64,000 nt of DNA from JBGSOV01 sp964558715 (GTDB lineage Bacteria > Patescibacteriota > Gracilibacteria > CAIRYL01 > GCA-016699755). The notes beneath the pieces were generated by a model. It did no database searches. It had not been told where the DNA came from and worked only from the letters and a program-made list of their open reading frames with translations. Below are positions 37,387 to 46,163 of the stretch, piece by piece; within the stretch, counting starts at the first letter, position 1; every line of letters starts with the position of its first letter. The stretch lies in contig CAZLFD010000001.1 of the NCBI GenBank assembly GCA_964558715.1, positions 1 to 64,000 of the forward strand. The letters are read 5' to 3'. The position numbers and the translations under genes are program-made.

Positions 37387-37426
37387 CCCTTCTCAAACAA
37401 CCAGTTTTCTTTTTTCTTCGCACATG
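37387..37426 (+). repeat. Island leader element, copy C, providing the start of the 1283-residue gene
   Basis: The last 38 bases match copies A and B (from CCTTCTCAAACAACCAG to CTTCGCACA). The final ATG is the start codon of the large gene at 37424, which suggests that the element is a 5' leader. Confidence 0.9.
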
Positions 37427-40400
37427 GGCGAAATGTATAAACCGAATCAGCCGAAACATCAAGTAGTATCAGTATCTGACACTATGATTGTCTCCGGCGC
37501 CGAAGGCCTGACACGAGAACAGCAAGAAGAGCTTCTTCAGCGTGCACATGTAGAGGCGCATGCCCAGAAAAAGATACGCGCGCAACGTGAACGGCACAAG
37601 CAGCGAGAACGTCCACTGCAAGATCAGGACAAGATTCTGCGCTGGATGCTCGAGCATCACGACGCTTCACTGGAGCAAGAGCCGGCGATCGGTGTCGACC
37701 CCCAACGCAGCATGAATTTTCTGGGCATTTCGGCGGATGAGCTGATCCGTACCCACAATGCACTGCGCGACCGCATACGAGTATTGCTGGTGACCGAGCT
37801 CGAGATCCTCTATGCCGATCTGGAGAATGAGATACAAAAGGAGTACCCCGAGGGCACGACCATCCCGGATGCGAAAGCAGGATTGACACAGGCATTCCAC
37901 CTGGAAACGGATGATGCTCGGCTTAACGATTTGATGCATGCGATGGTGGCGCTGCGCGCCGGGTCGGCAGCAACCAAGCCGGGCGACTATGCTCGCGTAT
38001 TCACCGAAGCCCTGCAGGCGGATTTAGATGGCATCGGCACAGGCTCACCCCAGCTTTCATCCGATGAGATCGAAAAGGCGTTTGTATTGATCTCTACCCT
38101 GCTGCTCGACCAGATGCGCAAGAAGTACAAGTCCCAGGTCGGCAAGCTCTTGCGCCAGGTGTTGGATGAATATACGCAGGGTGACAAACACAAACTATCG
38201 ACCGAGTTTGTCACTAAACCCCCAGACCAAGACCACCGCGTCGATTGGGCGAAAGTGCTGGAAAAGCTGGCACAAAAGCCAAGATCGCCGCAATACGAGA
38301 AAGAGATTCCGGCAGCCCTTGCGTTGATCAAAGACCGCATTTCTGATAAAAAACGGAATGACGCGAAAGAAAAAGAAAAGCAAGACTGGCAGCGTATCCA
38401 GCGATTGTACAGCCGGGAAAAAGGCGTGATTTGGACGAAGGAAGCCATGGTTGAAGCAACTGGACTCCCTAGGGCACGCGCTACCGTATTGCTGAGTGAG
38501 TTAATCGACAACAAGAATATCGCTGCCCTCGATGACCGCAGTGGCGAAACAATCTATCTCTTGACCGACGGCACTCTCCAATACGAGCCTTCCGAACTGC
38601 TGAGTATCATCGATCGCCGCTATTTTGACCAAGTTGGACGCTTTGTATACGAGAAGATATGCCTGGGAGAAAAGATCGACAAAAAGTTCCTCGAGCGTAC
38701 AGACGTAGAGCTTGGCCTTCCGGCGCAAGTGGCGACCATGATCCTCGATACATATTTGGCTCTGGGAGTGCTTCGTAAAGAACGTGGCGCGTATGTGCTT
38801 AGTAAAAAATGCGGCAATCAGGCTCCTGGGTTCCATCATGTTCAACAGGTCGCCATCGCAACAGAAGTGCACGCTATGGATGGTGAAGACATCGTCACCG
38901 AAGAGGGATTTGAGAAAGCGAATCCGAGCCTAGAAGCCATCTATGCCAAGTTCAAAAAGGAGCATGCCACTGCTAAGCCGGAGATCAAGACCAAAGACAC
39001 CCCCAAGATTCTTTATCTTACCCAGGCGCTGCACGGTGACCCAGAACTCGATCTGAAATTTTTGGAACGCTCAGTAAAAGAAATGGAAGCTCTGCCCGAA
39101 GACGAGCGACCCGACGCAGTGGTGATGGCAGGCCTTACATACGGAGAGTTCAATGCGCTCGAAAAAACACAACGCAGGCGTGTAGTAATGCCGTTGGGTA
39201 AGCAAATGTACTATGCCAAACAGCTTGTCGACCGCTTTCGAAATATGGGAATCAAGGTGCTCTACACCTTTAGTAAGAACGACATGCTCGAAATCGACCA
39301 TTTGGCGATCGGCATGGTATTCGACATCGAAGGCGTGGCGCGCAAGGGCCGCAAGCATATCCCCGGCTGGGCTAAAGACGATGGATGGCAACTTGATGGC
39401 AGTTCCACTATTTACGGAAAAGTAGGCGATGTGGGACCGGATGTTACCCAAATCGATCAGGCTCGGCGCCATCCGTTGTATATGCGTCATCTGCGTTTTT
39501 CATGGGATATCGCCTACCCATATATGATGCGTACCGGACGTGCTTTGCGGGGCGAAAAAGAAATGTTCAAAAGCTACGGCGTGAATCTCGACGAGTACCT
39601 AATGCTCTACTACTACATGAAGCAAAAGAAACATGGCCTTAGCAATAATGATATCGAGATGATGCGCGTGGTGACTTCGGTCGTCAATGTTGATGGTGAG
39701 CAACGCGTCATCTCTACAAAGGTGCCGATTCGCGTGGTTGACATGATCGAAAAAGACGCCTTACCGGTGGATGGCAATGACTGGCCAGATTTCCACATCA
39801 CCGACGACTTCAATGCCAAATTCGTCGGTTCGGATGGCGAAGAAGTGACCGCCGATGTCTACTACAACACGCGGCTAACCAATACCGCGATGGTTCAAGA
39901 CCCTACCGCAGAACAGCGCCTTCTCGTTGATCACCAAAAAGCGGAAGGGGAAGAGGTCGCCGACTTCAATGTCGATGCCGGACAACGCATGGGGGTGGCG
40001 GAATGGAAGACGGGTAGTGGCGTAGACGATGTGTGCATTTTGCAGACCCCGTCGATGATGCGTACCGATTTAAATCTGGGAAGTTTTGCAACATCCCCTC
40101 TGCACCAGGGACGCCGTATCCGCACACAGCGGCGAATGCTTGAGGTGCCGGGCATGGTCACGACGCAAAAATTTACCGACGGCAGGTGGATCACCGAGTT
40201 CTATAACGATAAACTCCTCGACATCGCGCACCAGACGGCGGAGCGCATCGCCGTGGTGATCCTTTCCGACTTTCAGACCGGGTCCGTCACGGCGCGACCT
40301 GATCTGCAGGCAAAGATGCTTGACTACGTCTTTCACGACCTCCTCAAGCGCCGCAAGGTTATCCTTAACTTGCTGGGTGACCAGATCCAAGGCCGTAATT

Positions 40401-41275
40401 ACCCGGGTATGCCGAACGAAAGCCAGGGCATCGGGCTGATCACCGTCGACAGCCAGACCGAGTTTCTCATCGAACTGATCCGTAAAGCGATGGCGGATGC
40501 CACCCCAGAAGCCCTGCAAAACCTGATCCGTGTTGGCATCAGTGCCGGTAACCACGAATGGAATACCGGCCGGGGGAAATTCGCCGACACCGGAGCTTCA
40601 CACATCTTGCCGCTCAAATACTTTTTGGAAGGGCAGTTGCGCGATACTGATACAGAAGTCCGCACGCACAACTATAAGCCCGAAGTCACCCGCCGCGGTG
40701 AGTGGTATCCGGGTTGGGCGACCACAGAGGAAACCGCGAACTACAAGATCCTCTTCGACCATTACATGGTGGAAAGATTCGGCAAAGGCAGTGGCGGTTT
40801 GGCAGTCTATGCTGCCCGCGACCGCATCCGCGGAGCGGCGGAATTGGTCGATGACACGAACTTCCTTATCAACGGTCACTTCCACCACCCAAGCTGGCTG
40901 ATGTACGGGAGCAAGGTCGGGATCATCAACGGAGCCGAAGCCGGTCAGTCACATTACGAGGTCATGCGTGCCTATCGCCCCCTTATCGGCCCATCCATTC
41001 TGCACCTTGGCGGTGGCAGGGCACCGGCACTTGAAGTGTGGTCGCACAAAGCGCATGTCAATTACACGCCACAAGGGCAGTTCTCACGGGAGCACTTGGC
41101 GGAAGAAGGCTACACGGATGACCTGGATTTCGATCCGTGGCAGCACGGCTTTGGCAAGATGTTTATGCCACGCAACGGCGTAGAGTTGCGCCAGTGGCCG
41201 CAAAGTGGGGCGCAAAAATGGCTCTGGAATCAAATCGATCGCATTAACGGCCAGGTACTATCTGCTCAGCGCTGA
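37424..41275 (+). CDS. Large multidomain protein: winged helices plus two metallophosphoesterase-like regions
   Basis: About 1283 residues, cytoplasmic. Residues 30-320 are helical and charged. Two winged-helix-like units lie at about 320-390 (GVIWTKEAMVEATGLPRARA) and 410-470. Region 527-720 looks like a degenerate calcineurin-type phosphoesterase (KILYLTQALHGD, DAVVMAGLTYGE, VLYTFSKND). Region 940-1190 looks catalytic: SDFQTG (about 948), LGDQIQG (984), AGNHEW (1041) and NGHFHH (1150) match the D-x-H / GD / GNHE / GHxH motifs, with Gln for the first His. The duplicated fold recalls nuclease or polymerase-associated phosphoesterases; the substrate is unknown. It starts inside leader copy C. 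Confidence 0.8.
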   Translation: MGEMYKPNQPKHQVVSVSDTMIVSGAEGLTREQQEELLQRAHVEAHAQKKIRAQRERHKQRERPLQDQDKILRWMLEHHDASLEQEPAIGVDPQRSMNFLGISADELIRTHNALRDRIRVLLVTELEILYADLENEIQKEYPEGTTIPDAKAGLTQAFHLETDDARLNDLMHAMVALRAGSAATKPGDYARVFTEALQADLDGIGTGSPQLSSDEIEKAFVLISTLLLDQMRKKYKSQVGKLLRQVLDEYTQGDKHKLSTEFVTKPPDQDHRVDWAKVLEKLAQKPRSPQYEKEIPAALALIKDRISDKKRNDAKEKEKQDWQRIQRLYSREKGVIWTKEAMVEATGLPRARATVLLSELIDNKNIAALDDRSGETIYLLTDGTLQYEPSELLSIIDRRYFDQVGRFVYEKICLGEKIDKKFLERTDVELGLPAQVATMILDTYLALGVLRKERGAYVLSKKCGNQAPGFHHVQQVAIATEVHAMDGEDIVTEEGFEKANPSLEAIYAKFKKEHATAKPEIKTKDTPKILYLTQALHGDPELDLKFLERSVKEMEALPEDERPDAVVMAGLTYGEFNALEKTQRRRVVMPLGKQMYYAKQLVDRFRNMGIKVLYTFSKNDMLEIDHLAIGMVFDIEGVARKGRKHIPGWAKDDGWQLDGSSTIYGKVGDVGPDVTQIDQARRHPLYMRHLRFSWDIAYPYMMRTGRALRGEKEMFKSYGVNLDEYLMLYYYMKQKKHGLSNNDIEMMRVVTSVVNVDGEQRVISTKVPIRVVDMIEKDALPVDGNDWPDFHITDDFNAKFVGSDGEEVTADVYYNTRLTNTAMVQDPTAEQRLLVDHQKAEGEEVADFNVDAGQRMGVAEWKTGSGVDDVCILQTPSMMRTDLNLGSFATSPLHQGRRIRTQRRMLEVPGMVTTQKFTDGRWITEFYNDKLLDIAHQTAERIAVVILSDFQTGSVTARPDLQAKMLDYVFHDLLKRRKVILNLLGDQIQGRNYPGMPNESQGIGLITVDSQTEFLIELIRKAMADATPEALQNLIRVGISAGNHEWNTGRGKFADTGASHILPLKYFLEGQLRDTDTEVRTHNYKPEVTRRGEWYPGWATTEETANYKILFDHYMVERFGKGSGGLAVYAARDRIRGAAELVDDTNFLINGHFHHPSWLMYGSKVGIINGAEAGQSHYEVMRAYRPLIGPSILHLGGGRAPALEVWSHKAHVNYTPQGQFSREHLAEEGYTDDLDFDPWQHGFGKMFMPRNGVELRQWPQSGAQKWLWNQIDRINGQVLSAQR

Positions 41276-41303
41276 TGCACTGTTCGTGTTTTGCCTTCTT
41301 CCT

Positions 41304-41907
41304 ATGCCCCGCAAACTCCACTTCGGCCTGAATGCGACCGACCTTCATACCACATGGGGGCAGGCGCGGCCAGAACGGCAGATCATGCCACCGCAAGCAC
41401 ACACCCAGCCCTTTGTGCATACCTTCTATCCGAATCTGCGGGCTGCCACCACCAACGACCGCATCTTGCTGACACGCGCCTATAACGCCCTGCGCAAGCT
41501 GCCCCCATCATCCTGCAAGATATCCCCTCTGCCGGGGCGGCAGCTCACCTGCGCGCGGGCGCCAGCGATTACTTTCCCTTTACGAGCAAATATCTCAAGT
41601 ACGTCGATGGCCGTACCGAGGTGGTGTACGCTGAACAGGTATTGGCCGAGGGCCTCTATGCGAGGGCGACTACTTCGTCCTGCTGACGGGAGTGGTTGTG
41701 TGCACAACTCCAAGCAAAATCCGCTTACCCTGCGACGATTGCCTTACCCTGCTGCGCAACCTAGAGGTGGAAGCCGGCCGGAAACTGACCTTGCTTTTTG
41801 AGAATATCGATAGCAAAATGCTAAAACTAAAGGGAGTAGAGACGCTGCTGCAAGTTGCCTGGCGGCAGCGCAAAGATCTCGCAGGAATCTCCCAACATAT
41901 ATTGTAA
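41304..41907 (+). pseudogene. Unrecognised island protein with two one-base deletions
   Basis: The ATG frame reads MPRKLHFGLNATDLHTTWGQ to NALRKLPP. After a lost C in the CCCCC run (41502-41506) the next frame reads IILQDIPSAGAAAHLRAGAS, then DYFPFTSKYLKYVDGRTEVV. After another lost base near 41662 the third frame reads EGDYFVLLTGVVVCTTPSKI and on to a TAA at 41907. Repaired, it would be about 201 residues. The last part has CTTPSKIRLPCDDCLTLL with three cysteines. No family recognised. Leader TTTTGCCTTCTTCCT precedes the ATG. Confidence 0.6.
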
Positions 41908-41909
41908 CC

Positions 41910-42743
41910 ATGCCAGCACCCACAACGCTTGAGAAAAACACCACTAACGGCTTCGAAATGACTTCGCAGCACCTGCTGCCACGTTTGCACGCGTGCTTTG
42001 GCAACCCAGTATCTCCCCAGGCATATGTGAGTATCGATGCTCGCCTGGAGAAAAAACTATCGGTCTTGTGGGGCAGTATGTTGCCGGCGGAGCGTTTTGC
42101 AGGTTTCTTACACCTCTCTGGCCAGGTGGTAAATGAGACTCGCTTCGAATTACTGAGAATCGCATTGCTGCCTCCAGATCACTTTTATAATCCAGCTTTA
42201 CAGCCACTGAGCGATCGTTTTGAAACTTCGATGCAGGATCATCTTGGTGGTTATTCTCCTAATCCACTACCGTGGCAGCATGGGATTCGTGAAGAGATTG
42301 ATGACCCAACGGCATATCAGCAGAGTATTTTGCACATTCTTGAACAGGGCCCTTTTCACTTGATGCCAACCTCAAGACGACAAAAAGATTGGGTACCCAG
42401 TGAGCACCACTTGGTCCCTCGCAGCAGAAGGCGCTGCTTTAAATATCCGAACGGGGAGTTTTATTGTGCTAATCAAGATAAGGGGTTCCGCCTGAAAGGT
42501 TCTAACGTTATGAAGTTGCCGTCTCGTGTGCACGCAATGTATCACGAAGTATTTGCGAATATGCACCCACTAGAAGGCCTATCATTGCTTGTAGATTCGA
42601 TCGAACCTTGTCTGTCAGAGAATGCTCTTGCAAGATTGCGGCGAATCACGCAAATGCAACTACACGAGTTCTACCTCAAAAAGCTACTGTTTCCGCACGA
42701 GCGTGACATTGTCTTAAGACGAGAACGAGCAGTGCAAAATTAA
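41910..42743 (+). CDS. HNH-like domain protein
   Basis: About 277 residues. Residues 165-225 read SEHHLVPRSRRR, then after a 20-residue insert, NVMKLPSRVHAMYHEVFANM plus HPLE. This matches the HH-xxP-x-SR ... N ... H-xxxH-xxF-N-xxP-xE pattern of HNH-type endonuclease domains common in this phylum. The N-terminal half is not recognised. The domain could be nucleolytic or only structural. It begins two bases after the preceding broken gene. Confidence 0.6.
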   Translation: MPAPTTLEKNTTNGFEMTSQHLLPRLHACFGNPVSPQAYVSIDARLEKKLSVLWGSMLPAERFAGFLHLSGQVVNETRFELLRIALLPPDHFYNPALQPLSDRFETSMQDHLGGYSPNPLPWQHGIREEIDDPTAYQQSILHILEQGPFHLMPTSRRQKDWVPSEHHLVPRSRRRCFKYPNGEFYCANQDKGFRLKGSNVMKLPSRVHAMYHEVFANMHPLEGLSLLVDSIEPCLSENALARLRRITQMQLHEFYLKKLLFPHERDIVLRRERAVQN

Positions 42744-42991
42744 GAACAAAACGAGAGGGATATCAGATGTGCATGAATATGGTCGATTACGCCTATTACA
42801 GCTGCGATAGCTCATTTAAAAATCTTACTTTTTGGAGAGAGAAACGATTTGTAATACCTTTCGGTCAATCATTCGTTTTAATTCTAGCAGATCAAGGCTT
42901 TCGTACAAAGCTTTCAATCTGCGGGATTTGGAAGGTATTGTACAAAACAATCTTTATAATAAAATGAAAAATAATTCTTCCTCATTTTCTC

Positions 42992-43063
42992 ATGAGTACC
43001 ACCTTCTTTGAAAGAGAACCCGCATTTTCGAAAGAAGATATTCAGGCGGATTCTCGCTTCTGA
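42992..43063 (+). pseudogene. Truncated 5' end of an unrecognised gene
   Basis: MSTTFFEREPAFSKEDIQAD plus SRF, 23 codons to a TGA, preceded by TTCTTCCTCATTTTCTC, a typical C/T-rich leader, with a TATAAT hexamer at 42954-42959. It looks like the front of a gene cut off near the island edge. The remaining parts of 42744-43162 hold nothing I can support. Confidence 0.35.
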
Positions 43064-43162
43064 ACCGCCAAAGTACTCACGTCGACAAGGAGACAGGAAA
43101 CAGAGAAAAGCAGTAAAAGTTTGGCTTCTGTACTCTGTACGCTTGGATACTTACAATCTTGT

Positions 43163-43531
43163 CTAAAGTACGTCAGGAGCTTGTGAGACGATTTTTTGAA
43201 AGCCTTTGATACGGAGCTCCCTCGCCACTGGCCCAAACACACGTGTTCCACGGGGAATACCATCATTATTGACTATTACTACTGCATTTTCATCAAAGCG
43301 AATGACTGACCCGTCGCGACGGCGGAGATCACGCTTTTGGCGGACGACAACAGCTTTCTGCACGGATTTCTTTTTGACGATTCCCTTAGGAGTCGCGTTT
43401 TTTACTGCTACGACAATGGTATCTCCGATTTGCGCGTAACGGCGCTTACTTCCGCCGAGTACTTTAATACACATCACTTCTTTGGCGCCGGTATTATCGG
43501 CAACGGCCAGTGTGGATTGAACTTGGATCAT
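43163..43531 (-). CDS. rplN: 50S ribosomal protein L14
   Basis: About 122 residues, normal. MIQVQSTLAVADNTGAKEVM and the C-terminal ELRIKGFQKIVSQAPDVL define it. It is the last gene of the L16-L29-S17-L14 block; L24 should follow but the accessory island begins instead. Confidence 0.98.
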   Translation of the reverse strand: MIQVQSTLAVADNTGAKEVMCIKVLGGSKRRYAQIGDTIVVAVKNATPKGIVKKKSVQKAVVVRQKRDLRRRDGSVIRFDENAVVIVNNDGIPRGTRVFGPVARELRIKGFQKIVSQAPDVL

Positions 43532-43533
43532 GG

Positions 43534-43779
43534 TTAGCTGAGTTCAGAAATTTCTTCAGTCGTAGCAAGGCGCCATCGTTTCAGTTTTGAAAGCGGACGG
43601 GTTTCTACGATAATCACATCGTCTCCTACTTGTTTTTTATTTTCTGCATCGTGCGCATGAAATTTCTTCGAGCGGCGGAAACGCTTTTGATACTTGGAGT
43701 GCATCACATACGTGTGAACTTCGACCACAATAGATTTCTCTCCAGACTTGCTGACGACGGTTCCTTTTTTTGCTCTCAT
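43534..43779 (-). CDS. rpsQ: 30S ribosomal protein S17
   Basis: About 81 residues. KGTVVSKSGEKSIVVEV, then KYQKRFRRSKKFHAHDAEN and GDDVIIVETRPLSKLKRWRL are the family signatures. Two-base gap to L14. Confidence 0.97.
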   Translation of the reverse strand: MRAKKGTVVSKSGEKSIVVEVHTYVMHSKYQKRFRRSKKFHAHDAENKKQVGDDVIIVETRPLSKLKRWRLATTEEISELS

Positions 43780-43780
43780 A

Positions 43781-43993
43781 TTAGGCAGATGTGAAAGATG
43801 CGGATAACTGTTGTTGGTTCATTGCGGTAAGGATTTGCGCGACATAGCGCTTGGCTTTCTTTAGTTTAGCAGTGTCACGCTCTTGCCCTGCAGCAATATG
43901 TAATTTGATGGAAAGCACTTCGCGCGTAGCTTTTTCGTACTCTAAACGGAGTTCGTTTTTGCCCATTGCCACCATGTCTTGAAATGTCTTCAT
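43781..43993 (-). CDS. rpmC: 50S ribosomal protein L29
   Basis: About 70 residues. The LRLEYEKATREVLSIKLHIA region and the short basic C-terminal helix (KLKKAKRYVAQILTAMNQ) fit L29. It sits between L16 and S17 in the standard order. Confidence 0.94.
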   Translation of the reverse strand: MKTFQDMVAMGKNELRLEYEKATREVLSIKLHIAAGQERDTAKLKKAKRYVAQILTAMNQQQLSASFTSA

Positions 43994-43997
43994 AGGA

Positions 43998-44414
43998 TTA
44001 GAATTCTTTCATAACAAATTTCGTCTTCAACGGAAGCTTGTGAGCAGCAAGGCGAAAAGCTTCGCGAGCGACCGTTTCACCAACACCTTCAAGTTCGAAA
44101 AGGACTTTACCAGGAACTGTCGGGAATACATAGAACTCGACGGTACCTTTACCCGATCCCATCGGTACCTCGGCAGCTTTTTGCGTTACCGGCTTATGCG
44201 GAAATACGCGAATCCAAAGTTTGCCTTGGCGCTTAAGGTAACGGTTGATGGCGCGGCGTGCCGCTTCGATTTGGCGACTGGTAATCTCACCACGGCTAAT
44301 GGCCTTAAGGCCAAAACTCCCGAAAGCAATCGTGTGCCCCGACTGCGCGAGACCCCGCAGGGTGCCGCGTCCGCGATGGACTTTGCGATATTTGAGCTTT
44401 TTAGGAGTAAGCAT
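43998..44414 (-). CDS. rplP: 50S ribosomal protein L16
   Basis: About 138 residues from MLTPKKLKYRKVHRGRGTLR. This is the family start; 19 upstream in-frame codons are leader. PVTQKAAEVPMGSGKGTVEF is also diagnostic. The leader ends CTTTTCTCACTTTC before ATG. It begins a transcription unit: L22 and S3, normally just upstream, are absent. Confidence 0.97.
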   Translation of the reverse strand: MLTPKKLKYRKVHRGRGTLRGLAQSGHTIAFGSFGLKAISRGEITSRQIEAARRAINRYLKRQGKLWIRVFPHKPVTQKAAEVPMGSGKGTVEFYVFPTVPGKVLFELEGVGETVAREAFRLAAHKLPLKTKFVMKEF

Positions 44415-44466
44415 GAAAGTGAGAAAAGCCTCGAAAATATGCGCCTTTTCGCAAAAACGCCGAGCC

Positions 44467-44496
44467 ATCATGCCGAATAAGAGTGGGGCTTGTCAA
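44467..44496 (-). promoter_or_regulatory. Promoter of the L16-L14 ribosomal block
   Basis: On the minus strand TTGACA (44496-44491) and CATGAT (44472-44467) are 18 bases apart, preceded by GAAAATGTA. It is nearly the same as the rplX promoter: GAAAATGTRTTGACAA and ATTCGGCA are shared at the same spacing. Confidence 0.75.
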
Positions 44497-44522
44497 TACA
44501 TTTTCTGTTATTTTGCACGCTA

Positions 44523-44570
44523 CGATTCCCCTCCCTCTTGATTAGGGGGGGGTTGATGGAGGTAGAAATT
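44523..44570. repeat. Dispersed G/C-rich repeat, copy 6
   Basis: CCCCTCCCTCTTGATTAGGG then a GGGGTTGATGGAGG stretch, in the divergent gap between rplP and serS. Confidence 0.6.
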
Positions 44571-44621
44571 TACAAGACGAGATATATTTTGCTAAGCTAA
44601 GGACAATTCTTTTTCAAGCAG

Positions 44622-45890
44622 ATGCTGGATATCAAGCTCCTCCGAGAAAATCCTGATGACTTTGACCGCCGCTTACAACGCAAGGGTGTGCCCGCCGGAA
44701 GTGTGCAGCATATTCTGGCAATTGATCAGAAGCGCCGGGAATTGATGCAAAAATCTGAATCGCTCCGTGCCGAACAAAACGAGGCGAGCAAAAAGATTCC
44801 AACTGCGACTGCGGATGAAAAAGCAACACTACTTGACCGGATGAAAACCGTATCGGCAGATTTGAAGCGTGCAGAAGCAGAATTGGCTAGGATAAAAGAT
44901 GAGTTCGAAGAAAAGATGAACGAACTACCGAATCCTCCGCTCGATGAAGTGCCAGACGGCGGCGAAGATGATTTTGAAGTGCTTGAAGAAGTCGGTGAAA
45001 AACCGCAATTTGACTTTGAGCCGAAGGAGCACTGGGAACTCGCCGAAGCACTGGGTATTTTGGATGTCGAACGCAGCGCGAAAATATCTGGCGCTCGCTT
45101 CTTTTTTCTGAAAGACGAACTGGCGATTCTGCAGATGGCCCTGATGAACTGGGCTTTTTTAGAAATCCAGAAACTTAGCTTCTCGCCCACTATTCCGCCG
45201 TTTATGGTGCGCGAAGAAGCGATGTACGGAACGGGGTTTTTTCCTGCAGATAAGAATGAGATCTATACCGTAAACCCGGGTGAAGACGATCTGTATTTGA
45301 TCGGTACGAGCGAGGTGCCACTTACTGGATATCATGCCAATGAGATTTTGGAAGAAGCCGAACTGCCCAAGCGTTTTGCCGGCTATTCCCCTTGTTTTCG
45401 CCGCGAGGCTGGTACCTACGGTAAGGATATGAAAGGCATCCTGCGCGTGCATCAATTCGAAAAGATCGAGATGGTCGCCGTGTGTGCTCCAGAAGATTCT
45501 CCGCGAATTCACCAACAAATGCGCGAGGTAGAAGAGAAACTTTTGCAGATGCTCAAAATCCCTTACCGCGTGGTACTCATCGCCGCTGGAGACTTGGGTG
45601 GCAGTGCTGTGAAGAAATATGATCTCGAAGCGTGGCTACCAGGGCAGGGCAAGTACCGCGAAATGACGAGTACTTCAAACTGTACCGATTTTCAGGCGCG
45701 CCGCCTTGGTATTCGTGTACGTAAAGAGGATGGAGAAATCGTGATCGCCCACACATTAAATGGAACGGCCGTCAGCAGCCGCCCATTGATTGCAATTCTC
45801 GAAAACTTTCAAAACGCCGATGGTAGCGTAGATATTCCCGAAGTGCTGTGGCCGTTTAGCGGCGGGATGAAAAAGATTACACGTATATAA
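44622..45890 (+). CDS. serS: Seryl-tRNA synthetase
   Basis: About 422 residues, normal. Charges tRNA-Ser (and tRNA-Sec where present). The N-terminal long antiparallel coiled coil (about 25-105) begins MLDIKLLRENPDDFDRRLQR. The class II core carries motif 2 FRREAGTYGKDMKGILRVHQ and motif 3 HTLNGTAVSSRPLIAILENF. The leader is T/C-rich (ATTCTTTTTCAAGCAG). It diverges from the L16 block. Confidence 0.97.
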   Translation: MLDIKLLRENPDDFDRRLQRKGVPAGSVQHILAIDQKRRELMQKSESLRAEQNEASKKIPTATADEKATLLDRMKTVSADLKRAEAELARIKDEFEEKMNELPNPPLDEVPDGGEDDFEVLEEVGEKPQFDFEPKEHWELAEALGILDVERSAKISGARFFFLKDELAILQMALMNWAFLEIQKLSFSPTIPPFMVREEAMYGTGFFPADKNEIYTVNPGEDDLYLIGTSEVPLTGYHANEILEEAELPKRFAGYSPCFRREAGTYGKDMKGILRVHQFEKIEMVAVCAPEDSPRIHQQMREVEEKLLQMLKIPYRVVLIAAGDLGGSAVKKYDLEAWLPGQGKYREMTSTSNCTDFQARRLGIRVRKEDGEIVIAHTLNGTAVSSRPLIAILENFQNADGSVDIPEVLWPFSGGMKKITRI

Positions 45891-46163
45891 TTCATCATTT
45901 CTTATAAACAAAGCACCTCAGCAACCCGAACGAACACAGCATACTGATGAGCTAGTTAGAGCCATTGGTCGATTTCTTGCAAATGGTCGTTCATCAGCAG
46001 GAGAAGCCTGCTTCGATAAGACAACAGATTGCAGCTGATACCGGGGAGCAGGTCGAGGCAACGTTATTACCTGTCGAAAAAACAGTGGAAGGTACAGACT
46101 GAGTAAAATACGCACTTGGGGCACATTTTTGTGTGCGCTCCTATGGTCATGCTATCTGCTATT
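45891..46163. other. Intergenic stretch with possible coding remnant
   Basis: No intact gene. On the plus strand, one frame reads KAPQQPERTQHTDELVRAIG then RFLANGRSSAGEA and stops near 46030. A neighbouring frame continues RQQIAADTGEQVEATLLPVE to a TGA near 46103. This could be the remains of a small gene; no family is recognised. Confidence 0.3.

Noticed and set aside
36915..37426. Possible CRISPR array from the three identical units
   Set aside because: Only three units, unequal spacing (171 and about 285 bases), no spacer regularity and no cas genes.
34296..37426. Leader element as a conserved protein-coding segment read on the minus strand (CAKKKENWLFEKG)
   Set aside because: The minus-strand frames have no consistent start or continuation, while the plus-strand copies C and D end at start codons.
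42767..42967. 66-codon open frame after the HNH-like gene
   Set aside because: Atypical composition (many Phe, Ile, Cys), no C/T-rich leader, ends in AT-rich spacer.
33922..43162. Prophage
   Set aside because: No capsid, portal, terminase, tail, lysis or integrase genes could be recognised.
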